NCBI GenBank assembly: GCA_902618205.1
Contig: CACMZL010000002.1
Span: 124,001 to 188,000 of the forward strand
DNA from: an uncultured Pelagibacteraceae bacterium
GTDB lineage: Bacteria; Pseudomonadota; Alphaproteobacteria; Pelagibacterales; Pelagibacteraceae
Length of the DNA stretch: 64,000 nt
Direction of reading: 5' to 3'
Part shown: positions 17,708 through 25,230 of the stretch, in pieces
How positions within the stretch are numbered: the stretch's first letter is position 1
Layout: each line of letters starts with the position of its first letter
Notes under the pieces: generated by a model
What the model saw: the letters and a program-made list of their open reading frames with translations, nothing else
What the model was told of the DNA's origin: nothing
Database searches by the model: none
Program-made: the position numbers and the translations under genes

Positions 17708-18850
17708 TTAAAAAAATTCTTTAATTATAGTTGGTATATACTTTTTGAAATTAAAAAAACCTTTATTGCAATATTTCCAAGAACTCCGGTCTAAATTACG
17801 ATAAAGAAATTTTATATTATTTATTCCTTGAGAAGTTAAAAAATCTAAGTTTTCTCCAACACAAGGATATAAAAAATAACTATTCTCAATTGTTTTAAGC
17901 TTACCAATATCAATAACTCCACAATCCAAAGATTTTTCATCCAACCTTCTTTTTTGATCTTGAATTAAATTAGTCTTAAATTTCACTGTTTTTTCACTAA
18001 GTTTAATATTTCTACTGTCGTTATTATTATTAACTAAATAAATCTTTTTAAATTTATGGTCTTTGAAATCAGTCAACTCAAAAGAAAGATTATTATCAAA
18101 AATAATTAAATTTTGCTCATCCAAACTTACTGGATTACTAAAATCTTTTAAGACAGCCTTGTATATTTTCTTGCTAACTTTAGGTGGCGCATTCTCATTT
18201 AAATTAATGTTATTATATCTGTTATTAGTAAATTTTTTTATATTCCATTCACTTGCCAAATAATGCTTACCTTGTGTTTGTATCCCAGCAACCCATCTCC
18301 ATCCTAATGTATTAGATGCTGCATCTCCATCATAGAGATGCTTCATAAAAAATTCAGCTCCTAATTGCCAAGGTAAATTTAAAGTAAAAATCCAGATACT
18401 GGCAAACCACATTCTTGTATGATTATGAAGGTAATTAAATTCTTTTAATTCTTTAACCCATTCATTAAAACATTCTATATTTGTATTTCCATCAATGGCA
18501 TTTAAATAATCTTTACTATCTTTGTATTTTTCTCTTATAATTTTTAGTTCTATTATATAATCTGTCCATACATTAGGTCTTAATTCTAACCATCCTTTCC
18601 AATAAGTACGCCACAAAACCTCCTGAATAAATTTTTCATTTTTAGAAAATGAAAATTTCTTTAAGGCTTTATCTATAACTTCTAACTCATTTAATATTCC
18701 ATGAGATATATATGGAGAAATACAAGATATATTTGATCTTTTATCTGGACCAAAATCAAAATTTCTCAATCTTGAATATTCAGAAAGATTATTTTCAACA
18801 AAATTATCTAGTTTATTAGTGGCTTGCGCCCGACTTGGTTCAAAATTCAT
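17708..18850 (-). CDS. Cryptochrome/photolyase-like FAD-binding protein without N-terminal antenna domain
   Basis: A 380-residue protein that begins where the FAD domain of a photolyase normally begins (FEPSRAQATNKLDNFVENNL). It contains SNISCISPYISHG, the motif FIQEVLWRTYWKGWLELRP near residue 74, YLHNHTRMWFAS near 140, and DAASNTLGWRWVAGIQTQGK near 177, the FAD-cradling helices. The usual 170-residue N-terminal alpha/beta domain is missing. Residues 245-380 are instead an alternating strand-helix segment (LIIFDNN, KIYLVNN, GVIDIGKL, SYFLYPCVG, IKFLYRN) that may be an antenna-like Rossmann domain moved to the C-terminus. It could be a light sensor or a repair enzyme. argG lies six bases upstream on the same strand. 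Confidence 0.88.
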   Translation of the reverse strand: MNFEPSRAQATNKLDNFVENNLSEYSRLRNFDFGPDKRSNISCISPYISHGILNELEVIDKALKKFSFSKNEKFIQEVLWRTYWKGWLELRPNVWTDYIIELKIIREKYKDSKDYLNAIDGNTNIECFNEWVKELKEFNYLHNHTRMWFASIWIFTLNLPWQLGAEFFMKHLYDGDAASNTLGWRWVAGIQTQGKHYLASEWNIKKFTNNRYNNINLNENAPPKVSKKIYKAVLKDFSNPVSLDEQNLIIFDNNLSFELTDFKDHKFKKIYLVNNNNDSRNIKLSEKTVKFKTNLIQDQKRRLDEKSLDCGVIDIGKLKTIENSYFLYPCVGENLDFLTSQGINNIKFLYRNLDRSSWKYCNKGFFNFKKYIPTIIKEFF

Positions 18851-18856
18851 GATATT

Positions 18857-20041
18857 TTATTTTAATTTTTTCTTGTGAAAATTAATAAATCTTTCAACAT
18901 TTGATTTATTAAAAGTTTTATTTTCCTCAAATGAAACTTTTTTCATAGAATAAGCTGAACTTTTAGTTATTCTCGAATGAATAATAACATTCCCTTTATA
19001 TAACCTCAATTTAACTGATCCATTAACTTTAGTTCTCTTAAGATCTACAATTCTTTGTATTTTAAATCTCTCTTTAGAAAACCAATATCCATTGTAAATA
19101 AGTTCCGCATACCTAGGCATAACTTTCTCTTTCTTATGCATTGTATCTTTGTCAAGTGTAACAGACTCTATGGCCCTATGAGCATGCATTAATAAAGTTC
19201 CGCCTGGTGTTTCGTATACACCTCTTGATTTAATACCGATAAATCTATTTTCTACTAGATCAACTCTTCCAACAGCATTTTTTCCAGCTATGTCGTTTAA
19301 TTTTCCAAGCAATTTAGATGGAGATAATTTTTTCCCATTCACTGCAATCGGGTCTCCACCTTTAAAGTCTATTTTTACAATTGAAGATTTATTAGGTGCT
19401 TTTTCTGGAGATACCGTTCTTTGAAAGATAAAGTCAGGTGCAGAGTTTTTTGGATTTTCTAAAAACTTTCCTTCTGTTGATGTATGAAAAATATTATCGT
19501 CTACTGAAAAAGGTGGCGCTCCTTTCTTGTCTTTAGGTATTTCAATTTTATTTTTTTTTGCATAATTAATTAGATCTGATCTAGATTTCAGCTTCCAAAT
19601 TCTCCAAGGCGCAATAATTTTTATTTTAGGACCAAAATAATGATAACCTAATTCAAACCTTACTTGATCATTTCCTTTTCCTGTTGATCCATGAGACACA
19701 GCATAGGCTTTAAATTTTTTAGCAATTCTAATTTGATCTTTGGCTATTAAAGGTCTAGCAATTGAGGTCCCAAGCAAATAAACACCCTCATATATTGCAT
19801 GGCCCCTAATCATTGGATAAACATAATCTTTTACAAAAATATCTTTTAGATCTTGAATAATAATATTTTTTACACCAAGTTTTTTTGCGTTTCTGAAAAT
19901 TTTATTTCTATCTATTTCTTGACCAATGTCTGCAGTATAACAAATTACTTCTGCATCATAATTTTCCTGTAACCATTTTAATATGATTGATGTGTCCAGA
20001 CCGCCAGAATAGGCAAGAACTATCTTTTTCTTAGATTTCAT
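18857..20041 (-). CDS. argG: Argininosuccinate synthase
   Basis: ATP-dependent ligation of citrulline and aspartate in arginine synthesis. The 394-residue protein opens with the PP-loop motif VLAYSGGLDTSIILKW. It has the SHGSTGKGNDQVRFE block for citrulline/aspartate binding, KAPNKSSIVKIDF in the second domain, and a helical C-terminus. Length and motifs are those of a complete enzyme. It is preceded by the IalB-like gene three bases upstream and followed by the cryptochrome-like gene, so several unrelated functions share one minus-strand run, as is common in streamlined genomes. Confidence 0.97.
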   Translation of the reverse strand: MKSKKKIVLAYSGGLDTSIILKWLQENYDAEVICYTADIGQEIDRNKIFRNAKKLGVKNIIIQDLKDIFVKDYVYPMIRGHAIYEGVYLLGTSIARPLIAKDQIRIAKKFKAYAVSHGSTGKGNDQVRFELGYHYFGPKIKIIAPWRIWKLKSRSDLINYAKKNKIEIPKDKKGAPPFSVDDNIFHTSTEGKFLENPKNSAPDFIFQRTVSPEKAPNKSSIVKIDFKGGDPIAVNGKKLSPSKLLGKLNDIAGKNAVGRVDLVENRFIGIKSRGVYETPGGTLLMHAHRAIESVTLDKDTMHKKEKVMPRYAELIYNGYWFSKERFKIQRIVDLKRTKVNGSVKLRLYKGNVIIHSRITKSSAYSMKKVSFEENKTFNKSNVERFINFHKKKLK

Positions 20042-20044
20042 TAT

Positions 20045-20545
20045 TTAACTGCAGCTTTTTTTAGCTGCGTTGTATGCTTTAGTGAAGCCCATCAAGGAAT
20101 AGTGATCAATTGTTTGAGAACCAGATTTATTATATCCAGTAACCATTAATCTAGAGGCCTTTTTCATTCTTTTAACAACTTTTTTTTCAATTTTATTGCT
20201 TGAAATCCATGCAAAATTATCTTGAGCTATATCAAATTTATATTTTGATTTACCAGAGCTAGCTGTAATTGAATTTTGACTGTTGTATTCATAGCCTGAC
20301 GTTGTGCTTACTTCGTCTTTAATTTTATCAGATGGTCTGAAAGTCACAAATAATCTTGCATCTCTATCATTTTTTTTTGGAGATTGAAGAACAGGTTTAG
20401 ATTGAGCAAAACATACTTTACTATCCCCATTAGTAACAACAATTGCATCCCAGTCTTTAAATGTTCCTATTTTATTTAATTCTTCTGAATAAGAAGTTGA
20501 TCCTAATAAGAGAATAAAAAAAATTATCTTAAAAATTATGGACAT
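20045..20545 (-). CDS. IalB-family periplasmic protein
   Basis: A 166-residue exported protein with a signal peptide (MSIIFKIIFFILLLGSTSYS) and the invasion-associated locus B fold pattern: FKDWDAIVV near the mature N-terminus, KVCFAQSKP, ARLFVTFRPSDKIKDEVS and a C-terminal YSLMGFTKAYNAAKKSC. The two Cys (in KVCFA and KKSC) could form a disulphide. The family is widespread in free-living alphaproteobacteria, so the name from Bartonella invasion should not be taken as function. It overlaps the aldo/keto reductase stop by ten bases. Confidence 0.85.
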   Translation of the reverse strand: MSIIFKIIFFILLLGSTSYSEELNKIGTFKDWDAIVVTNGDSKVCFAQSKPVLQSPKKNDRDARLFVTFRPSDKIKDEVSTTSGYEYNSQNSITASSGKSKYKFDIAQDNFAWISSNKIEKKVVKRMKKASRLMVTGYNKSGSQTIDHYSLMGFTKAYNAAKKSCS

Positions 20546-21570
20546 GGATTTGGATATTTTTTTTGAATTTCATTAATTTCATTAATTATTTCTTTATCAA
20601 GATTCACTTTTACACTTTCTATGTTTGTTTTCAACTGCTCCATTGTTGTTGCACCAATAATAACGCTAGACATAAAATCCTGTATCTCACAAAATTTTAT
20701 ACACATTTGACTCATATCAATGTTGTATTTTTCACTAATTTTAAAATATTCTTCAACAGCTTCATTAGTATTTGGTTTTCGATATCTTGTCCAAAAATCC
20801 CAATCTCTTTCCATCCGAGATCCTTTTGGAAATTGCTTATTTCTATATTTGCCACTTAAAAAACCACTGGCTAAAGGAGAATAAGATAAGCAGCCAATAT
20901 TTTCTCTTATAGACACTTCAGCTAATCCAACTTCATATGACCTATTTAATAAACTATAGGGATTTTGTATGGACATCATTCTAGGCAAACTCCTTTCCTT
21001 TGAAAGTTTGAGATAATTCATAACACCCCAAGGAGTTTCATTAGATAAACCTACATGTCTTATTTTACCTTGCTCAATATACTTTTGTAATTCAACCAAC
21101 ACGTCTTCGAATTTATTCCATTCATTTTCTTTATGCACGTAACCCAGTCTTCCAAAATTGTTTACATTTCTTTCTGGCCAGTGAAGCTGATATAAATCTA
21201 TATAATCAGTTTTAAGTCTTTTAAGGCTGTTATGAAGTGCAGTTTCGAGATTCTTCCCTACAAAACTATTTTCACCATTTCTAATATAATCTCTCGCAGG
21301 ACCACAAACTTTAGTTGCAAGTATCACATCTTTTCTTTTTTTTGTTTTTTCAAACCAATTTCCAATGATCGTTTCTGTATGACCAAAAGTTTCAGCTTTA
21401 GGAGGTACCGCATAAAGTTCTGCTGTATCCCAAAAATTAACCCCATTTTCTAGTGAGAAATCCATTTGTTCGAAGGCCTCCTCTTGGCTATTTTGTTCAC
21501 CCCAAGTCATAGTGCCGAGACAAATTGTGCTAATATCTATATCAGTTGTTCCTAATTTTTTATAATTCAT
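20536..21570 (-). CDS. Aldo/keto reductase (Tas-like)
   Basis: A 344-residue NADPH-dependent reductase with a TIM-barrel fold. The catalytic tetrad is visible as Asp and Tyr in FWDTAELYAVPPKAET, Lys in VILATKVCGP and His in LYQLHWPERN. The AELYAVPP and LHWPER wording matches the Tas subgroup of AKR proteins. The late IIGATTMEQLKTNIESV segment binds NADPH. The substrate is not predictable from sequence. It heads the minus-strand run with the IalB-like gene and argG, and diverges from the Bax-inhibitor gene. Confidence 0.92.
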   Translation of the reverse strand: MNYKKLGTTDIDISTICLGTMTWGEQNSQEEAFEQMDFSLENGVNFWDTAELYAVPPKAETFGHTETIIGNWFEKTKKRKDVILATKVCGPARDYIRNGENSFVGKNLETALHNSLKRLKTDYIDLYQLHWPERNVNNFGRLGYVHKENEWNKFEDVLVELQKYIEQGKIRHVGLSNETPWGVMNYLKLSKERSLPRMMSIQNPYSLLNRSYEVGLAEVSIRENIGCLSYSPLASGFLSGKYRNKQFPKGSRMERDWDFWTRYRKPNTNEAVEEYFKISEKYNIDMSQMCIKFCEIQDFMSSVIIGATTMEQLKTNIESVKVNLDKEIINEINEIQKKYPNPCP

Positions 21571-21642
21571 TAAATATTAAGTATTTGTTACCTATATTTT
21601 GACTGCTTGAAAAATTTAAAATTTATTACTATATATTTAATT

Positions 21643-22401
21643 ATGGAATTCAATAGAGACAATATCCTAAATAGATCAACGACTGCAAAAAAAGCTGTTG
21701 TGATGGATGAAGGCCTTAGAGCCTACATGCTTAAAGTTTACAACTACATGGCAACTGGAGTTTTGTTAACAGGAATAATAGCATTGCTATCTTTTAAAAT
21801 GTCAGTAGTTACAGATGCAAATGGATCAATAGTTGCTTTAACTGAGTTCGGAAATGCAATTTATCTATCAGGATTGAAATGGGTGGTTATGTTAGCTCCT
21901 CTCGGAATTGTTTTTTATATGAGTTTTGGGATAAATAAAATGAGTTCTTCAAAAGCTCAAACGACTTTTTGGATTTTTGCAGCCTTGATGGGTTTATCAC
22001 TATCATCAATTTTATTAGTTTACACAGGACTTAGTGTGACGAGAGTATTTTTCATATCTTCAGCTACATTCGGAGCTATGAGTATATATGGTTACACGAC
22101 TAAAAGAGACCTCACAAAATTTGGATCATTCTTAATGATGGGTTTGATCGGTATTATAATCGCATCTTTAGTAAATATTTTCTTAAAATCATCAATGATG
22201 TACTTTGCTATTTCAATCATTGGAGTTCTTATATTTGTTGGATTAACTGCATATGATACACAAAAAATTAAAAATATGTACGCAGCATCAGATTCTGGTG
22301 AAGTAATTGGCAAGAAAGCTGTTATGGGAGCTTTAACATTATACTTAGATTTTATAAATTTATTTATAATGCTTTTAAGATTGTTTGGTCAAAGAAGATA
22401 A
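21643..22401 (+). CDS. Bax inhibitor-1 / YccA-family membrane protein
   Basis: A seven-helix inner-membrane protein of 252 residues from the ATG at 21643 (MEFNRDNILNRSTTAKKA). The ORF-track start at 21607 is an upstream TTG adding twelve unsupported residues. Family signatures are the AYMLKVYNYMATGVLLTGIIALL first helix, the last segment GLTAYDTQKIKNMY with its conserved Asp, and GALTLYLDFINLFIMLLRLFG at the end. Homologues act as pH-sensitive calcium leak channels, or bind the FtsH protease in E. coli. It stands alone and converges with the DUF2794 gene. Confidence 0.94.
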   Translation: MEFNRDNILNRSTTAKKAVVMDEGLRAYMLKVYNYMATGVLLTGIIALLSFKMSVVTDANGSIVALTEFGNAIYLSGLKWVVMLAPLGIVFYMSFGINKMSSSKAQTTFWIFAALMGLSLSSILLVYTGLSVTRVFFISSATFGAMSIYGYTTKRDLTKFGSFLMMGLIGIIIASLVNIFLKSSMMYFAISIIGVLIFVGLTAYDTQKIKNMYAASDSGEVIGKKAVMGALTLYLDFINLFIMLLRLFGQRR

Positions 22402-22408
22402 TCAAAAA

Positions 22409-22744
22409 CTATAGTTTTTTCCAATTTGTTTTTTTTAGAAGTATTTCCAAATCATAAGCATTATTTAAAATCTTACCATTTCTATCAGTTATTAAATATT
22501 TCAAATTTTTATTAGAAGGTTTAAAATTTTTACTAATGTTGTAGATAGCTTTTTCTGCTGCATTTTTAAAAATACTAAAACTTACTCTTTTACTTGATAT
22601 TGAGAGGCCATAGTCTTTCCAAGATCCTTCAGATACCATTTTAGCATATAGGTCTAATATAATTTTTAGTTCTTTTTTCTCAAAAAAATACCTTTGGTTT
22701 TGTTCTTTATTTGAATTATTAATTACTAATTTTAAATTACTCAT
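22409..22744 (-). CDS. DUF2794 protein
   Basis: A 111-residue cytoplasmic protein with the DUF2794 pattern: RYFFEKKELKIILDLYAKMVSEGSWKDYGLSI followed by VSFSIFKNAAEKAIYNISK and a C-terminal YLITDRNGKILN. The family is largely restricted to alphaproteobacteria and has no assigned function. The gene overlaps the yciB stop by eight bases and is therefore co-translated with a membrane protein linked to cell division and envelope maintenance. Confidence 0.85.
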   Translation of the reverse strand: MSNLKLVINNSNKEQNQRYFFEKKELKIILDLYAKMVSEGSWKDYGLSISSKRVSFSIFKNAAEKAIYNISKNFKPSNKNLKYLITDRNGKILNNAYDLEILLKKTNWKKL

Positions 22745-23288
22745 TTAATTTGTGTTTATTAATCAACCCAACCTGTGAAGCAGTAAAAATGAATGTAATT
22801 GGTAACATTCCCCAAACTTTAAAGTTAACCCAAAATTCTTCTGTTTGAGTTCTCCAAACAATTTCATTTAATATAGCTAAAAAAATAAAAAAATAAGTCC
22901 ATCTATTATTCAAAATTTTCCAACCTTCATCAGACATTGGTAGTGTTTTTCCTAGTATTAATTTTAAAACTGGTTCATTGGTGAAGTATTTTCCAAAGAA
23001 TAAAGCTAACGCAAATAAAATATTTATAATAGTGGGTTTCATATAAATAAAAATCGGATTATCAAAATAAATTGTTAAACCTCCAAATAGAGTAATTAAA
23101 ATTCCTCCTAACAAAGGAACCATTGGAACTTTTTTTTCCAGTACCCAAACCAAAAGAACAGAAATTATTGTTGCGACAATTAGAGGTGGTATTGCAACTT
23201 TTAAATTTTTATCACTATTATAATAAAAGAAGAAAAAAATAGCTAAAGGCCCAACGTCTGTAATGAATTTTAGAAGTGATTTATTCAC
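22737..23288 (-). CDS. yciB: YciB/IspZ-family inner-membrane spanning protein (septation protein A)
   Basis: A 183-residue protein with five or six hydrophobic helices. Family motifs are DVGPLAIFFFFYYNSDKNL at the N-terminus, the GGLTIYFDNPIFIYMKPTIINILFA loop and the WKILNNRWTYFFIFLAILNEIVWR segment. In Shigella and E. coli the homologue affects septation and envelope integrity and contacts elongasome and divisome proteins. It is complete. It shares an overlap with the DUF2794 gene, and the divergent hspQ gene starts 78 bases away. Confidence 0.93.
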   Translation of the reverse strand: MNKSLLKFITDVGPLAIFFFFYYNSDKNLKVAIPPLIVATIISVLLVWVLEKKVPMVPLLGGILITLFGGLTIYFDNPIFIYMKPTIINILFALALFFGKYFTNEPVLKLILGKTLPMSDEGWKILNNRWTYFFIFLAILNEIVWRTQTEEFWVNFKVWGMLPITFIFTASQVGLINKHKLNE

Positions 23289-23366
23289 TGCTACATATTA
23301 ACAGATTAATAAAACATTTATATTTTTTTTATTGATTTTTTTCATCAAATATCCATATTTAATATC

Positions 23367-23687
23367 GTGAGTACTCAAAAAGCCAAATTTTCAATTGGAG
23401 ATGTTGTAAAACATAGACACTTCGATTTTAGAGGTGTAATTTACGATGTTGACTTTGAATTTAATAACTCAGAAGAATGGTATCAATCAATTCCAAAAAA
23501 CGTGAGACCTAGAAAAGATCAGCCATTTTATCATTTACTAGCGGAGAATGATGAAATTACTTACGAAGCTTATGTGTCCGAGCAAAATCTATTATTTGAT
23601 GATTCTGAAGAGCCCATAAAACATCCTCTAATTAATGAAATTTTTTCAGGTAAGCGTGGATCAAGCTACTTCAAGCCTTCAAATTAA
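23367..23687 (+). CDS. hspQ: Heat shock protein HspQ (hemimethylated-DNA-binding YccV family)
   Basis: A 106-residue protein starting at a GTG (MSTQKAKFSIGDVVKHR). The FSIGDVVKHRHFDFRGVIYDVDFEF opening, EWYQSIPKNVRPRKDQPFYHL and the HPLINEIFSGKRG-like tail are diagnostic for HspQ/YccV. E. coli HspQ enhances Lon-dependent proteolysis and binds hemimethylated DNA. No ATG fits better because the conserved segment begins immediately after the GTG. It is followed by a 166-base non-coding gap holding the hairpin described below. Confidence 0.93.
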   Translation: MSTQKAKFSIGDVVKHRHFDFRGVIYDVDFEFNNSEEWYQSIPKNVRPRKDQPFYHLLAENDEITYEAYVSEQNLLFDDSEEPIKHPLINEIFSGKRGSSYFKPSN

Positions 23688-23755
23688 CTAATAGCCAATA
23701 TTTAAACACAATTGTCCCAAACCTCTGTCATATCTGTTTATTATAAATTTTTTTA

Positions 23756-23809
23756 TTCTGATCAAGAGTACTGTTTTTCCTCTGTCTCCCTCTGTATTCT
23801 TGGTCAGAA
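23756..23809 (+). ncRNA. Candidate hairpin RNA with CU-rich loop between hspQ and ccmC
   Basis: TTCTGATCAAGA (23756-23767) pairs with TCTTGGTCAGAA (23798-23809) to give 12 base pairs with one G-U. The 30-base loop is pyrimidine-rich and contains CCTCTGT twice; a third CCTCTGT lies upstream at 23722. A TATAAA box at 23742-23747 would start a transcript near 23754, exactly at the stem. There is no U-tract after it, so it is not an obvious terminator. It may be a small RNA, or a leader of the ccm operon. The opposite strand would carry a purine-rich loop. Confidence 0.4.
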
Positions 23810-23853
23810 ACTTTGAACAATTTTAATCTTAAATTTATGTGTTATAAAAAATT

Positions 23854-24561
23854 ATGATTAATTATTTCAATCCAAATAATACTTTAAAGATAATTAATAA
23901 AATACAAAAGTTTGTATTTGCGCTATTTGTAATCGTATTGTTACTTGGATTAGTTGAAGCTTTAGTTCTTTCTCCTGAGGATTATAAGCAGAGTGACTCA
24001 GTTAGAATTATGTATGTTCATGTTCCATCGGCTTGGATATCACTTGGGATATTTTCAGTTATTTCCATTCTTTCTTTTGGAGTTTTTGTTTTTAAAAATA
24101 AAAATTTCTCTTTAATAACAAAAAGTTTAGCACCTTCTGGTTTTGTTTTTAGCATAATAGCTTTAGTTACAGGATCAATTTGGGGAAAACCAACCTGGGG
24201 AACTTGGTGGGCTTGGGATGCAAGAATAACTTCAATGCTCTTACTTTCAATTTTTTATTTATTGTTCATTACTTCTTGGAAGATTACGACAGACACTAGT
24301 AAAGCAGAAAAAATTAGCTCAATAATAGCAATTATTGGTCTTATAAATATTCCAGTTATAAAATTTTCAGTAGAATGGTGGAATACTTTACACCAACCTG
24401 CGTCAGTAAAAATTTTGGAAGAAACAACAATTCATTCTTCAATGTTGACACCATTAGCTATAATGACTGCGGCATTTGCTCTATTTTCACTTTTGATATT
24501 TTTAATGAAATATAATACAGAACTGTTAAAGATTAAAAATAAAGGCCTTAATAGATTATGA
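23854..24561 (+). CDS. ccmC: Cytochrome c maturation protein CcmC (heme handling/export)
   Basis: A 235-residue inner-membrane protein with six predicted helices and the tryptophan-rich periplasmic motif KPTWGTWWAWDARITSMLL, which presents heme to CcmE. Heme-ligand histidines are expected in VMYVHVPSAW-like (here MYVHVPSAWISLG) and in WNTLHQPASV. It is the first gene of the ccm operon here. ccmA and ccmB are not in the window and must lie elsewhere if System I is complete. Confidence 0.96.
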   Translation: MINYFNPNNTLKIINKIQKFVFALFVIVLLLGLVEALVLSPEDYKQSDSVRIMYVHVPSAWISLGIFSVISILSFGVFVFKNKNFSLITKSLAPSGFVFSIIALVTGSIWGKPTWGTWWAWDARITSMLLLSIFYLLFITSWKITTDTSKAEKISSIIAIIGLINIPVIKFSVEWWNTLHQPASVKILEETTIHSSMLTPLAIMTAAFALFSLLIFLMKYNTELLKIKNKGLNRL

Positions 24562-24791
24562 TTAGTGAACTACTAAATATGAATGGATACGGTGTATACG
24601 TTTGGTCATCATTTATATTTACTCTATTTTCTTTTAGCTTCTTGTACGCGGTAATAAAATTAAATTTAATTAAAGAGAAAAAGAAATTTGAGGAAAATTA
24701 TAAATCACTAGATGAAAAGAAACTTGCATCAGTAGCTAAGCAAAAAACGTACAGAGAGATATTAGCAAACACTTCCACATCTAAAGTTTAA
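24558..24791 (+). CDS. ccmD: CcmD-like small membrane protein
   Basis: A 77-residue protein whose ATG overlaps the ccmC stop (ATGA). It has the CcmD pattern [23 protein letters not shown], one membrane helix, followed by a charged tail ([17 protein letters not shown]). CcmD normally holds CcmC and CcmE together and helps release holo-CcmE. It is longer than the usual 45-60 residues because of the tail. An internal Met just before GYGVYVW could be the true start. The call rests on position plus the short helix motif. Confidence 0.85.
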   Translation: MISELLNMNGYGVYVWSSFIFTLFSFSFLYAVIKLNLIKEKKKFEENYKSLDEKKLASVAKQKTYREILANTSTSKV

Positions 24792-24802
24792 CTAAAATTC
24801 AC

Positions 24803-25225
24803 ATGTACGGAAAAAAAGTTAAATTTAGAGCTCTTTTTATTTTTTTAATTTTAATTTCATTAGTTCTTACAATTTTTTTGGTGGTTAAATCTCTTGAGGA
24901 AAACGTGGTATATTTTAAGTCTCCAACAGACATTAAAAACCTTAATGAAATAAAAAATGCTCAAAAAATAAGAGTTGGTGGAATGGTGAAAAAAAATTCT
25001 ATTAAAATAAACGATAAAGAAATTTTTTTTGTAATTACGGATTTCAAAAATGAATTATTAGTTAACTTTAATGGATCGGTACCTAATTTGTTTGAAGAGG
25101 GTAAGGGTGTAGTTGCTGAAGGTTTCTTAAAGGATAAAAGCTTTCTAAATGCTGACAAGATTTTAGCAAAACATGATGAAAATTATATGCCTCCTGAAGT
25201 CAGCGAAGCTATGAAAAATAATTAA
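24803..25225 (+). CDS. ccmE: Periplasmic heme chaperone CcmE
   Basis: A 140-residue, membrane-anchored OB-fold protein. An N-terminal helix ([21 protein letters not shown]) is followed by the beta-barrel with [12 protein letters not shown]. The heme-binding motif [13 protein letters not shown] has the His that binds heme covalently and the downstream Tyr. It receives heme from CcmC and passes it to CcmF/CcmH. It is complete and canonical and sits between ccmD and ccmF. Confidence 0.97.
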   Translation: MYGKKVKFRALFIFLILISLVLTIFLVVKSLEENVVYFKSPTDIKNLNEIKNAQKIRVGGMVKKNSIKINDKEIFFVITDFKNELLVNFNGSVPNLFEEGKGVVAEGFLKDKSFLNADKILAKHDENYMPPEVSEAMKNN

Positions 25226-25230
25226 TTTGT

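Noticed and set aside
23756-23809. Terminator for hspQ
   Set aside because: The stem is not followed by a T-run and begins about 70 bases after the hspQ stop, so I treated it as a candidate RNA element instead.
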